Positions 15,312-24,001 of a DNA stretch of 64,000 nt are shown in pieces. The DNA comes from Dyadobacter beijingensis DSM 21582 (GTDB lineage: Bacteria > Bacteroidota > Bacteroidia > Cytophagales > Spirosomataceae): the NCBI RefSeq assembly GCF_000382205.1, contig NZ_KB907794.1:106081-170080 (forward strand), in the 5' to 3' direction. Made by a program: the position numbers and the translations under genes. The stretch's first letter is position 1. Every line of letters starts with the position of its first letter. The notes under the pieces are model-generated. The model had not been told where the DNA came from. It saw nothing but the letters and a program-made list of their open reading frames with translations, and searched no databases.

Positions 15312-17312
15312 CTAAGGCGTTACCGTCAGCCGGTCGTCCAGCATCCGGTTGGAATATTGCTGGATAAATGCCTTAACTTGCAATTCCATAGGCCCCTGCA
15401 CGTCCGGAATCCGGCCTGCAAGGTTGTTTTTCAAAAGCTTGTCTTCCTGATATTTATACAAACCTACGGTTTTCCGGCCATCAAATTGCAAAACATATGG
15501 CCCATTGAACCATTGATAGACGCCATCATAGTTGACAGCAAAGTTCAGCGGAGGGTTCCCGAACACATTTTTCCCGAATCCAAAATAGGGTTTGTCGTAG
15601 TGCAAATAACCCAGAATCGAAGGCATAATGTCGATTTGCTGGACGAGACGGCTGCTATCGGTGCCTGTCATCGAAGGCAGGTTTGACGACGTTTCGCCGG
15701 GCGACGCTTCGCCCGGCGAAACGTCGCCCGGCGCGTAAAACAGAATAGGGATCGAAAAGTTACCGACAGAAGTCTGGTATTGGGGATAATGCGCAAATGT
15801 GGCGGCATGATCGGCCGTGATCACAAATAGGGTATTCCTGAACCAGGGCTTGTCTTTGACCGAATCGAAGAAACGCTTCAATGCGTGGTCGGTATAGCCC
15901 ATCGTCTGATAAATCGGCAGCGCGCCCTGGGGGAATTTGCCCCGGTAGCGGGCGGGTACCTTATACGGGTCGTGCGACGACACGGTAAACAGCGTGCTCA
16001 TGAAGGGCTGCTGAAAACCATCGAGCTTTTTGCCCCAGAATTGCAGGAATTCTTCGTCCCAAATACCCCATATGCCATCATAATCCGCATCATTATCATA
16101 TTCTGTTTTACCATAATAATCTTTAATGCCGATCAGGTTGGTGAATGCCTTGAAGCCCATCGAGCCATTGGGCGCTCCATGGAAAAAAGAGGTGTGATAA
16201 CCTTTCGCTTGCAGCATTTCCGGCAGGCTCGGCAGCTTGTTGTCCGTATAACGCGTGAGAATGAACGGTTCCAGAATGCCCGGAATGCTCGTCAGCACCG
16301 ACGGGATGGCTTCAATCGACTTTGCCCCATTGGCAAACGAATACCAAAACACTTTGCTATGCGGCATCAGCGAGTCGATAAAAGGCGTGTAACCTTTATA
16401 AGTGCCATTTTCGAGGTCCTTATTGTAGGTACCCACCATTTCCTTCCCAAAACTCTCCCAGATCAGGATCACGACATTCTTCGGCCGGAACGCCGGTGCA
16501 TTCGGGTCGGGCGTGTGAATGGGCGAATACACGGCATTCATTTCCTGCTCCGATTTGAAATAGTCGGCCCGCTGGTAATCCGAGCGTTTCAGGGTTTTGA
16601 ATATGCAGAATGGCGTGTTGAGGACGATGAACATTTCCTTGGGCTTGTCGACGTACTCGCCGGCATTGCTCAGCGTGATCGGCCGCGTGCTGTGGCGGAA
16701 CCCACCCTTTACCCCGCCGATGAAAAGAAACACCGCAACGGTCATCAATAGACTGTGTACGAGGAATATCTGCCATGCCGGTCTACCAGGTTTCGCGTTC
16801 ACTTTCCAGCGGCGCGTGAGGTACACTACCAGCACTACGAGCATTACCCACACGAGCGCCACATACCAGTAGTTGACCAGAAAGCCGCCAAAGAGCTTGT
16901 GCATATTGTTTTCGTGCGAAAATTCCTGCAATACCGACCACGTGCTGCGCTTGATCGTGAAGCGGTAATAAATGAAATCGGCGCAGTTGGCGAGCAATGC
17001 GATGCTGTTGGTGACGATAAAAAGGTAGTCGAGGAATTTCTGGAACGCCGGGCGGTATTTGAATGTAAACGGCACCAGCGTGAGGAACACATAAAGGATA
17101 TTGGTGTACAGCACCGCCACGAGGTCGAACCGCACGCCGCCGAGGAACAGCCGCGGGGCAAGGGATAAATTTACCTCGGGAAAGAACGACTGGTTGAACA
17201 GATAAAACAAAAAACGGCAGATACTGAATAAAATCATGATGCCGAGCAGCCGGATCAGCAGCACCTGATGAATGCGCCATCCGAACCCGGAAGCGCCTGT
17301 ATTTGAACTCAT
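15312..17312 (-). CDS. LTA-synthase-family membrane phospho-transferase (sulfatase fold)
   Basis: 666 residues. About five membrane helices in the first 200 residues precede an extracytoplasmic alkaline-phosphatase-like domain. Metal and active-site residues are visible: Glu in LIWESFGKE (about 285), the likely nucleophile Ser in GAKSIEAIPS (about 331), His-Asp in SSHDPYKV (about 446) and Asp-His in TADHAATF (about 499). Family members move phosphoglycerol or phosphoethanolamine onto surface polymers; in a Gram-negative the acceptor may be a lipid or glycan, but it is unknown. Near residue 535 an odd SPGEASPGETS repeat is encoded by a perfect DNA palindrome (15688-15725). Confidence 0.85.
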   Translation of the reverse strand: MSSNTGASGFGWRIHQVLLIRLLGIMILFSICRFLFYLFNQSFFPEVNLSLAPRLFLGGVRFDLVAVLYTNILYVFLTLVPFTFKYRPAFQKFLDYLFIVTNSIALLANCADFIYYRFTIKRSTWSVLQEFSHENNMHKLFGGFLVNYWYVALVWVMLVVLVVYLTRRWKVNAKPGRPAWQIFLVHSLLMTVAVFLFIGGVKGGFRHSTRPITLSNAGEYVDKPKEMFIVLNTPFCIFKTLKRSDYQRADYFKSEQEMNAVYSPIHTPDPNAPAFRPKNVVILIWESFGKEMVGTYNKDLENGTYKGYTPFIDSLMPHSKVFWYSFANGAKSIEAIPSVLTSIPGILEPFILTRYTDNKLPSLPEMLQAKGYHTSFFHGAPNGSMGFKAFTNLIGIKDYYGKTEYDNDADYDGIWGIWDEEFLQFWGKKLDGFQQPFMSTLFTVSSHDPYKVPARYRGKFPQGALPIYQTMGYTDHALKRFFDSVKDKPWFRNTLFVITADHAATFAHYPQYQTSVGNFSIPILFYAPGDVSPGEASPGETSSNLPSMTGTDSSRLVQQIDIMPSILGYLHYDKPYFGFGKNVFGNPPLNFAVNYDGVYQWFNGPYVLQFDGRKTVGLYKYQEDKLLKNNLAGRIPDVQGPMELQVKAFIQQYSNRMLDDRLTVTP
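15688..15725. repeat. Perfect 16-bp inverted repeat inside a coding region
   Basis: Positions 15688-15703 and 15710-15725 are exact reverse complements with a 6-nt loop. It lies within the LTA-synthase-like gene and encodes the repetitive Ser-Pro-Gly-Glu stretch. The host protein stays in frame. Confidence 0.85.
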
Positions 17313-17369
17313 AGTAATGGTATCAGAACGTTAGAGGCAAACTTTTTTGAAAAGTTTTCACAAAAATAA

Positions 17370-17401
17370 TTGTTTTCTGTAAAACATTTGTCGTATGTTT
17401 G
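17370..17401 (+). promoter_or_regulatory. Promoter of the initiator tRNA
   Basis: TTG at 17370-17372, 21 bp, then TATGTTTG at 17394-17401, a good match to the Bacteroidota consensus. The tRNA begins 20 nt further on. Confidence 0.65.
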
Positions 17402-17420
17402 CACTCCAATTCAACGACAC

Positions 17421-17493
<73 letters not shown>

Positions 17494-17502
17494 CACAGGC
17501 CA

Positions 17503-17537
17503 AAGCCACTTTCGAAAGAGAGTGGCTTTTTTCTTTT
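17503..17537 (+). terminator. Intrinsic terminator of the initiator tRNA
   Basis: GCCACT (17505-17510) pairs with AGTGGC (17521-17526), extended inward by TC/GA around a GAAA loop, followed by TTTTTTCTTTT. It lies about 10 nt after the tRNA. Confidence 0.8.
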
Positions 17538-17820
17538 AGTGCCTTTCTCCGGCCATCCCGACCGCCATTCTACGTCACACCGGCTTCTATCCGGTTACAT
17601 CGCATGCTCCCTGCCAAACCTGTATCCGAATCAGTATCAAGTCATTTACAGGGTGCGGCCCTCCAATTATAAAAAAATTATTTGCCATCGGTGACATATT
17701 ATTTTACAGTTCTTATGTTATATTTGAAAAAATTAAGGATGTACAATTAATTTATTCTACAATTTTATAAAACTACACCTACAATGTAGTATCTTGCCGA
17801 CCAATTCTCAATGATGCCAT
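17538..17820. other. Intergenic region after the initiator tRNA
   Basis: About 280 bp, GC-moderate at first and then strongly AT-rich from 17670. A TATATTTG box at about 17719-17726 could start transcription of the small frame at 17821. No gene, RNA or repeat is otherwise evident. Confidence 0.4.
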
Positions 17821-18057
17821 GTGAATATGATTATGACAAACCCTTATTTCTCCGGCTTCGAGCACAGTGCAGCGCAGATTCGTCGCTTTCTGCAAACTCA
17901 TAAAACCTTCACACTCCTGCTTTCCGGCGGAAGTATCGTTCACCATGAGGCTGAGGACGCTACACGCTTCCGCACCTGGCTGCTGACGCACCAGATCGAG
18001 GACGTGCGCGAGTCTTTCACGAAGTATTACTCCGCCTATAACCTGATGTCGGCCTAG
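17821..18057 (+). CDS. Small hypothetical protein
   Basis: 78 residues from a GTG, or 74 from the ATG at 17833. The composition is protein-like (FSGFEHSAAQIRRFLQTH, WLLTHQIEDVRESF), amphipathic, with no signal peptide or known domain. A possible -7 box lies about 95 nt upstream. The opposite strand is also open here, so the call is tentative. Confidence 0.4.
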   Translation: MNMIMTNPYFSGFEHSAAQIRRFLQTHKTFTLLLSGGSIVHHEAEDATRFRTWLLTHQIEDVRESFTKYYSAYNLMSA

Positions 18058-18181
18058 CCGTCGGCAACACCGCGCAGCGCCCGCCGTTTCCTTGCCGCAC
18101 CCTCACAGAAAGGCCGTGCAGCGCGCCCGTTTAAAATAAATGTCTTATGTTTGGATACTTCTTTCACAAGGGTAAACACAT

Positions 18182-19600
18182 ATGACACATTACTTCTCCT
18201 GGTTTAAAAATCCCGATAACAAGTTCAAACTGCTTCTGCTGGCATTCATTGTCATCCTGTTTCCATTTGTAGCGGTTTCATTTTTTGCCTTCCCCACCAC
18301 CGACGATTACTGCCATACGCTCGCCGTAAAAGAAATGGGCTACTGGGGCTACCAGGTGCATTACTGGAAAACATGGTCGGGCCGGTATATCGGCACGCTC
18401 ATCTCCGCCACACAGCCCCTTGCCTATGATTCGTACGTGGGGTACAAACTGGCACCCATCGTGCTTATTCTTTTATATGTACATGCATCGCTGAAATTCG
18501 CCGGGGCCATTACCGCCGATAAGCTGCCCAAATGGCAAACCTGGCTGCTCGCGTTCCTGCTGGTGTTCGTGCTCATCGCCGAGCTGCCCGTCGTTTCGGG
18601 GTACTTTTACTGGTATACCGGCTACTACTACACCGTGGCCGACATTGGTACCCTGTATCTGCTTTCCTATCTGTTCCGGAATTATGCCAGGCTGTCGACC
18701 GTGAATATACTCGTGCTCGCGCTGGGCATTATCCTGCTCGTGGGCATGAACGAATACACGCTCGTGTGGCTGGTGGTGCTTTCCGGCGCATTGTTTTTTT
18801 TCAGCAGCGTCATCGAGCGGAAATTGAAATTGCAATACCTGATTTTAAGTTCCGTGGCGCTCGTTTTCGGGGTACTTTCAGTGACGGCGCCGGGCAATGG
18901 TGCGCGGGCCGAATCGGGGCTTTATCCGACGCCTTTAAAATACAACCTGCTCTTTTCCATTAAAAACAGCCTGGCCTGGCAGATCCATAATTTCTCCAAA
19001 ATGGCGCCGGCCCTGTGCGTGCTGGCATTAGTACTGATCCCGATCGCCTGCCAGCTTTACAAAAACAAGGGAGAAAACGATTTCAAATTCTTCGGCGTAC
19101 ACCCGGCGCTGTCGATACTGATCTTCCTGGGATGCCTTTTTGTGACCTATTTCCCGTCCTACTGGTCCATTGCAGAGCCGCCCAATCTTCGCGGGCAATG
19201 CGTGATCACGTTCTGGACGCTTATCGGCTGGACGTACAATGTTTTCGTACTCACATTCTGGGTGCTGAAAAAAGGATATCTGCAACCGGTGGAGCAAGGC
19301 GCGCCGGTGGCCTGGATAGTGGGACTGTACTTTCTGTTCCTGTTTGCGGGCAATTTCAACTACCGTTCGGCGTGGTCCGACCTGCTGACCGGCCGGGCGG
19401 CGCGTTTCAACAAGGAAATGCACGAGCGTACGGCATTGGTACTGAACACGAAAGAAGACCAGGTATATGTGCCCAAACTTAAAAATGTACCCTACACGAT
19501 CCTCATCGTAAACGACGAAACCGACCCGGCCTGGGCTTCGGTAGAGGTCAATAACGGCTGTGCGGAGTGGTTTTTCAAGAAGAAGTTTTTCTATAAATAG
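18182..19600 (+). CDS. Polytopic membrane protein, DUF6056-like
   Basis: 472 residues with about ten to eleven hydrophobic helices. A conserved-looking acidic motif FPTTDDYCHT lies in the first periplasmic loop (about residues 38-47), followed by WSGRYIGTL, as in GT-C-type membrane glycosyltransferases and DUF6056 proteins. The DD pair would be the candidate catalytic site in that reading. It stands alone, with a possible -7 box TATGTTTG at 18146-18153. I cannot name a substrate. Confidence 0.7.
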   Translation: MTHYFSWFKNPDNKFKLLLLAFIVILFPFVAVSFFAFPTTDDYCHTLAVKEMGYWGYQVHYWKTWSGRYIGTLISATQPLAYDSYVGYKLAPIVLILLYVHASLKFAGAITADKLPKWQTWLLAFLLVFVLIAELPVVSGYFYWYTGYYYTVADIGTLYLLSYLFRNYARLSTVNILVLALGIILLVGMNEYTLVWLVVLSGALFFFSSVIERKLKLQYLILSSVALVFGVLSVTAPGNGARAESGLYPTPLKYNLLFSIKNSLAWQIHNFSKMAPALCVLALVLIPIACQLYKNKGENDFKFFGVHPALSILIFLGCLFVTYFPSYWSIAEPPNLRGQCVITFWTLIGWTYNVFVLTFWVLKKGYLQPVEQGAPVAWIVGLYFLFLFAGNFNYRSAWSDLLTGRAARFNKEMHERTALVLNTKEDQVYVPKLKNVPYTILIVNDETDPAWASVEVNNGCAEWFFKKKFFYK

Positions 19601-19637
19601 GCTCGCTAACAGACTATTTCTGAAAAAAATACAGAAA

Positions 19638-19670
19638 TTTTGACATGATTAATTTTTTTGTCTACCTTTG
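19638..19670 (+). promoter_or_regulatory. Promoter of rpmH-rnpA
   Basis: TTTTG ending at 19642, 20 bp, then TACCTTTG at 19663-19670: the clearest match to the Bacteroidota promoter consensus in the window. The leader to the rpmH ATG is about 48 nt. Confidence 0.75.
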
Positions 19671-19724
19671 CAAGCCAAAATTACGGGTAGACAGAGATTT
19701 ATATCGCAATAATTTGATACTGAG

Positions 19725-19883
19725 ATGAAACGTACCTTTCAACCATCGAATCGTAAGAGGAGAAATAAGCACGGTTTTCGTGAAAGAATGTCCACCGCAA
19801 ACGGACGTAAAGTAGTTGCTGGCCGTCGCAAAAAAGGCCGCTGGAAATTGACTGTTTCTGACGAAAAACGTCACAAGCAATAA
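19725..19883 (+). CDS. rpmH: 50S ribosomal protein L34
   Basis: 52 residues, typical of bacterial L34. It begins MKRTFQPSNRKRRNKHGFR and ends in a basic tail, with the conserved GRKVVAGRRKKGR. It precedes rnpA as in most bacteria. A good promoter lies 55 nt upstream and a strong terminator-like hairpin lies between it and rnpA. Confidence 0.98.
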   Translation: MKRTFQPSNRKRRNKHGFRERMSTANGRKVVAGRRKKGRWKLTVSDEKRHKQ

Positions 19884-19939
19884 TTTACGCTTGAAGGTTT
19901 GAGTAGAGGACGTTCCATTCCGGGACAATAGTCTTCATA

Positions 19940-19982
19940 GTCTGATAAGTTTGAACATCTCAAACTTATCAGACATTTTTTT
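19940..19982 (+). terminator. Perfect terminator hairpin between rpmH and rnpA
   Basis: A perfect 15-bp stem (19940-19954 with 19960-19974), a 5-nt loop and the tract ATTTTTTT. It lies 56 nt after rpmH and only 10 nt before the rnpA start, so it should limit how many rpmH transcripts continue into rnpA. Confidence 0.85.
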
Positions 19983-19992
19983 CTACAAGAAC

Positions 19993-20409
19993 TTGAAACA
20001 AACATTTGGTAAGAGCGAACGGCTGTGCAACCTCCGCATCATCGGCAGGCTTTTCAAGAAAAGCAGCCCGGAGGTTCAAACGTTCTACCTTTACCCGTTC
20101 AGGTTGCTGTACATTTATGATCAGCAAACGCCGCCTGCCCTTCCGCAAGTCCTCTTTTCCGTTTCCAAAAGGCATTTCAAGAAAGCGGTCGACCGCAATC
20201 TGATACGCCGACGCTGTCGCGAGGCCTACCGCCTGCACAAATCCGCGCTCGCCGCATTACCCGCCGAAACGCGCCCTTCCTACATTGCTTTTTTGTATCT
20301 TGCAAAAGAAATAACCTCATATGACGTTATTGAAACGGCCATGAAGCAGTCGCTCAAAAAGCTTGAAAAACTGCCGCCTGCCTTTCTCAAAGAACAATCC
20401 AATTCCTGA
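19993..20409 (+). CDS. rnpA: Ribonuclease P protein component
   Basis: Protein subunit of RNase P, which trims the 5' leader of tRNA precursors. 138 residues from a TTG start. Family motifs: LKQTFGKSERLC at the start, then SKRHFKKAVDRNLIRRR, the RNA-binding RNR-like motif, at about residues 60-76. The frame is open from 19951, but that would begin inside the terminator hairpin, and homologues begin at KQTFGK, so TTG 19993 is preferred. It ends 6 nt before the CtpA-type gene, suggesting a joint transcript. Confidence 0.93.
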   Translation: MKQTFGKSERLCNLRIIGRLFKKSSPEVQTFYLYPFRLLYIYDQQTPPALPQVLFSVSKRHFKKAVDRNLIRRRCREAYRLHKSALAALPAETRPSYIAFLYLAKEITSYDVIETAMKQSLKKLEKLPPAFLKEQSNS

Positions 20410-20415
20410 ACATAG

Positions 20416-22068
20416 ATGAAAAAGTATCTTCGTTCCATCTTGCTGGCCGCTCCGGTTGTGGGTGGGCTTGCATTCGTTTCTTTCCGCCAGGACGACCGCC
20501 TTTTCGAAATCGCGCGGAACCTTGACATCTATGCCACGCTTTTCAAGGAATTGAACGCCTATTATGTCGACGAGATCAATCCTAACCAGCTGATCAAGAC
20601 GAGCATCGATAATATGCTCCGCTCCCTCGACCCATACACGGTGTATTATGCCGAGGACGACATTGAGGATTACATGACGATGACCACCGGCAAGTACAAC
20701 GGCATCGGTGCGATGGTCAACTCCGCCGATGGCAAGCATACCGTGATGATGGTGTATGAAGATACCCCGGCACAAAAAGCCGGCCTGCAACTTGGCGACG
20801 AAATCACGAAAATCAACGGCATCGACCTCTCGACCCGCGAGGATTTCGACACGGGCAAGTTGCTGAAAGGCCAGACACAGACGGCGGTTACATTAACTGT
20901 GAAACGCTACGGCATCACCAAGCCCCTGGAAATCTCCCTCAACCGCGACATCGTGAAGGTGACCAATGTGCCCTATTACGGCATGCTGAACGACGAAGTA
21001 GGTTATATCGATCTGAAAGACTTTACGGCTACCGCTTCACGAGAAGTGCGTAATGCATTCCAGGAGCTGAAAGGAAAAGGCATGAAATCCGTCGTGCTCG
21101 ACCTGCGCGACAACCCCGGCGGATTGCTGAATATGGCGATCGAGATTTCGAATATATTTATTCCTAAAGGCGAGGAAGTGGTTTCGACCAAAGGAAAGGT
21201 GAGCGAATGGAACAAGACCTACACTGCATACAACCCGGCGCTTGATACCGAAATACCCGTGGTGGTTTTAACCAATAATCGCAGTGCCTCGGCCGCGGAA
21301 ATCGTTTCGGGCGTGATCCAGGATTACGACCGCGGCGTGCTGATCGGTCAGCGGACTTACGGAAAAGGGCTGGTACAAACCACGCGTGACCTTTCATTCA
21401 ATACCAAAATGAAGATCACCACCGCCAAATACTACATTCCGAGCGGCCGGTGTATTCAGGCGATCGATTACAGCCACCGCAACGACGACGGCAGCGTGGG
21501 CAAGATCCCCGATTCGCTCATGACGGAGTTTAAGACCAAAAACGGTCGCGTCGTATTCGATGGCGGCGGTATCCTGCCCGACATTATTACCGAAAAGGAG
21601 AACCTTTCACCGCTCGCGATCTCACTTGGCCGTAACCGGTTGTTCTTCGACTACGCCGTGAAGTACCATTTCGAACACCAGACCATTAAACCCGCCAAGG
21701 AATTCCATTTGTCGGACGCCGATTATGCGGCATTCACGAAATGGCTGGGCGACAAGGAATACGATTACACCACGCAAGTAGAGCGCGACCTGAACGATCT
21801 CGAAGCTTCTGCCAAAAAAGAAAAGTCCCTGGAAGTGATCGAAGAGCAGCTTAAAGCATTGAAATCCAAGCTTTCACATAGCAAGGACAACGATTTGCAA
21901 ATTTTCAAACCGGAGATCAAAAAGATCCTCGAAGAAGAGATTATCAAACATTATTACCTGGAAAAAGGCATGCGGGAAGCTTCTTTCAACGAAGATCCCG
22001 AAGTGAAGGCAGCCCTGGCGCTCTTCAAAGACCCGGCCCGTTACAGCCAGATTTTGAAAAAGAAATAA
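20416..22068 (+). CDS. C-terminal processing peptidase (S41, CtpA type)
   Basis: 550 residues. An uncleaved or signal-type N-terminal hydrophobic segment (about 6-22) is followed by a PDZ domain (about 90-170, with YEDTPAQKAGLQLGDEI) and the S41 protease core. The catalytic Ser lies in NNRSASAAEIVSG (about 295) and the Lys in GQRTYGKGLVQ (about 320). Such proteases cut the C-termini of periplasmic proteins. The C-terminal 120 residues are charged and helical, common in Bacteroidota members. It follows rnpA by 6 nt and is ended by a terminator at 22078. Confidence 0.92.
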   Translation: MKKYLRSILLAAPVVGGLAFVSFRQDDRLFEIARNLDIYATLFKELNAYYVDEINPNQLIKTSIDNMLRSLDPYTVYYAEDDIEDYMTMTTGKYNGIGAMVNSADGKHTVMMVYEDTPAQKAGLQLGDEITKINGIDLSTREDFDTGKLLKGQTQTAVTLTVKRYGITKPLEISLNRDIVKVTNVPYYGMLNDEVGYIDLKDFTATASREVRNAFQELKGKGMKSVVLDLRDNPGGLLNMAIEISNIFIPKGEEVVSTKGKVSEWNKTYTAYNPALDTEIPVVVLTNNRSASAAEIVSGVIQDYDRGVLIGQRTYGKGLVQTTRDLSFNTKMKITTAKYYIPSGRCIQAIDYSHRNDDGSVGKIPDSLMTEFKTKNGRVVFDGGGILPDIITEKENLSPLAISLGRNRLFFDYAVKYHFEHQTIKPAKEFHLSDADYAAFTKWLGDKEYDYTTQVERDLNDLEASAKKEKSLEVIEEQLKALKSKLSHSKDNDLQIFKPEIKKILEEEIIKHYYLEKGMREASFNEDPEVKAALALFKDPARYSQILKKK

Positions 22069-22077
22069 TACCAACCG

Positions 22078-22102
22078 GCCCGTCGCTAGCGGCGGGCTTT
22101 TT
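22078..22102 (+). terminator. Intrinsic terminator after the CtpA-type gene
   Basis: GCCCGTCGC and GCGGCGGGC pair around TA with one T-G pair, followed by TTTTTGTTTTT. It lies 9 nt after the stop codon. Confidence 0.8.
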
Positions 22103-22110
22103 GTTTTTAT

Positions 22111-22806
22111 ATGCTATTACTCTGTATCGATACCTCGATCCGCGGATGCTCGGTGGCTGTTCAGAACGACTCCGGTTTGCTGGCATCCTATGATCTTTTC
22201 ACCGACAAATCCTCCTCCGCGATGCTCACGACGCTCATGCGCGACGCCGTGGAGCACGCTGGTTTCAAACTGGCCGACATCGACGCGATTGTCGTGGCGA
22301 AAGGTCCGGGCTCGTATACGGGCCTGCGCGTAGGCGTATCCACCGCGAAAGGCCTCTGCTATGCGCTGGACAAGCCGCTGATCGCCATCAATACCTTGCA
22401 GGCAATGGCATTGCAGCTGGCACCCTACTATCCCGGCCATTTGCTATGCCCGATGATCGACGCGCGCCGGATGGAGGTATATTCAGCCGTTTTCGATGAC
22501 AACAATGCATTCGTGCAGGAAACGCAGGCCGTGATTTTGACTGAAAGTTCATTCGAAGATCTGCTCGCGAACCACCGGGTTGTCTTCTTCGGGGACGGTG
22601 CTGCCAAATGCAAGCCGGTGCTTGAAAAGCATGCGAATGCAGTTTTCCCCGCGATCGACATCAAGCCGTCGGCCAAAACGGTTGCCCTGCTCGGTGCACT
22701 GGCATTTGCGAATGCGCAGTTTGAGGATGTAGCGGCATTTGAACCTTATTATTTGAAAGATTTCATGTCGCCCGCACCTCGAAAAGCCAGCACTTTGGTG
22801 CAGTGA
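22111..22806 (+). CDS. tsaB: tRNA t6A biosynthesis protein TsaB
   Basis: TsaB (YeaZ) partners TsaD in making N6-threonylcarbamoyladenosine at tRNA position 37. 231 residues. The ASKHA-fold motifs are present: LLLCIDTSIRGCSVAV at the N-terminus and VVAKGPGSYTGLRVG with VSTAKGLCYALDKPL (about 60-92). It begins just after the upstream terminator, so it needs its own promoter or readthrough. Confidence 0.94.
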   Translation: MLLLCIDTSIRGCSVAVQNDSGLLASYDLFTDKSSSAMLTTLMRDAVEHAGFKLADIDAIVVAKGPGSYTGLRVGVSTAKGLCYALDKPLIAINTLQAMALQLAPYYPGHLLCPMIDARRMEVYSAVFDDNNAFVQETQAVILTESSFEDLLANHRVVFFGDGAAKCKPVLEKHANAVFPAIDIKPSAKTVALLGALAFANAQFEDVAAFEPYYLKDFMSPAPRKASTLVQ

Positions 22807-22880
22807 GCGCGGATTTTAGCAGTTTTTACAAACAATCGCCCGCATTTTGTTGTTAGCCTTTTTGTAACAGCATTTTTACA

Positions 22881-23414
22881 ATGGAAACTGACGAAATAGT
22901 AAACCGGGTTGCCACCAGCGGCATCATCTCCCTCGATCTGGAAGACCTCTACCATCCCGGCGAGCGCATTGTCTACGATATCCAAGACAACCTCTGGCAG
23001 GGCATGATCCTGCGCGAAAAGGATTTCCGGGATTTTTTGAAAACCCACGACTGGTCGCAATACCGGGGTAAAAACGTGGCGATCATTTGTTCGGAAGATG
23101 CCATTGTGCCTACCTGGGCCTATATGCTACTGGCCGTGCATCTGGAGCCATTCGCGAATGCATTTGTTTTCGGTGATTTGAATGCATTGGAGGACAAACT
23201 TTTCGGAGACGCCATCGCTAAGCTGAATGCGGATGAATTTGCAGGAAAACGCGTGGTAGTAAAAGGTTGCAGCAAGGTGGAAGTCCCGGTATCTGCTTAT
23301 GTGGCCGTGAGCAAATTGCTGAAACCGGTCGTGCAGAGCCTCATGTTCGGCGAGCCGTGCAGTACCGTGCCGCTTTACAAAAAGCCCAAATCTTCGGTTT
23401 CTTCAACCGACTGA
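22881..23414 (+). CDS. DUF2480 family protein
   Basis: 177 residues, soluble. It matches the Bacteroidota DUF2480 family: TSGIISLDLEDLYHPGERIVYDI near the N-terminus (cited in parts: SLDLEDLYHPGER), IICSEDAIVPTWAYML in the middle and a C-terminal KGCSKVEVPVSAY. The function is unknown; members are often near translation or metabolic genes. Its 3' end overlaps rnhB on the opposite strand by 40 nt. Confidence 0.85.
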   Translation: METDEIVNRVATSGIISLDLEDLYHPGERIVYDIQDNLWQGMILREKDFRDFLKTHDWSQYRGKNVAIICSEDAIVPTWAYMLLAVHLEPFANAFVFGDLNALEDKLFGDAIAKLNADEFAGKRVVVKGCSKVEVPVSAYVAVSKLLKPVVQSLMFGEPCSTVPLYKKPKSSVSSTD

Positions 23415-24001
23415 TCGCTTTCTTCCTTGGTTAATTTGAATGTCATGCGGTGATAAGAGCATGGGCCGTGGAGCACGATCGCCTTACGGTGATGGATCGT
23501 CGGGTAACCCACGTTTTGCTCCCACCCGTAATGCGGGAATTGCCGGGAAAGGTTACTCATAAGCTCGTCCCGGTAGTTTTTGGCTAAAACGGAAGCCGCT
23601 GCAATGGAAAGATAATGCGCATCGCCCTTGATAATGCAGGTGTGCGGGATCATCGGGTAAGGCGTGAAGCGGTTGCCATCGACGAGCAAATGCTCGGGAC
23701 GAATGCGCAGCTTATCCACCGCCCGGTGCATAGCCAGAAAGCTGGCTTTCAGGATATTAATCTTATCGATTTCGATATTGTCGACCTCCGCCACGGCCCA
23801 GGAAACCGATTCCCGGATGATCTCTTTTTCCAGTTCCAAACGCTGCGCTTTGGTAAGCTGCTTGGAATCGTTGAGGAATGAATGCTTATAATCACGCGGC
23901 AGGATCACCGCCGCAGCCACAACCGGCCCGGCCAGGCAGCCTCTTCCCACTTCATCCAGTCCCGCCTCGATCGCGTCGATATTGTAATAAGCTTTCAGCA
24001 T
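23375..24001 (-). CDS. rnhB: Ribonuclease HII
   Basis: Cuts the RNA strand of RNA-DNA hybrids and misplaced ribonucleotides. 208 residues. Catalytic acids appear in AGLDEVGRGCLAGPV (Asp and Glu near residues 15-16) and LLVDGNRF (about 105), with IKGDAHYLSIAAASVLAK (about 123-140). I chose the ATG at 24001; the reading from 24073 would overlap the upstream gene. Its start overlaps the stop of the VWA gene by one base (TAATG), which suggests translational coupling. It overlaps the DUF2480 gene tail to tail. Confidence 0.95.
   Translation of the reverse strand: MLKAYYNIDAIEAGLDEVGRGCLAGPVVAAAVILPRDYKHSFLNDSKQLTKAQRLELEKEIIRESVSWAVAEVDNIEIDKINILKASFLAMHRAVDKLRIRPEHLLVDGNRFTPYPMIPHTCIIKGDAHYLSIAAASVLAKNYRDELMSNLSRQFPHYGWEQNVGYPTIHHRKAIVLHGPCSYHRMTFKLTKEESDQSVEETEDLGFL

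Noticed and set aside
15885..16751. 288-residue plus-strand open frame
   Set aside because: Antisense to the LTA-synthase-like gene; no motif, promoter or ribosome site.
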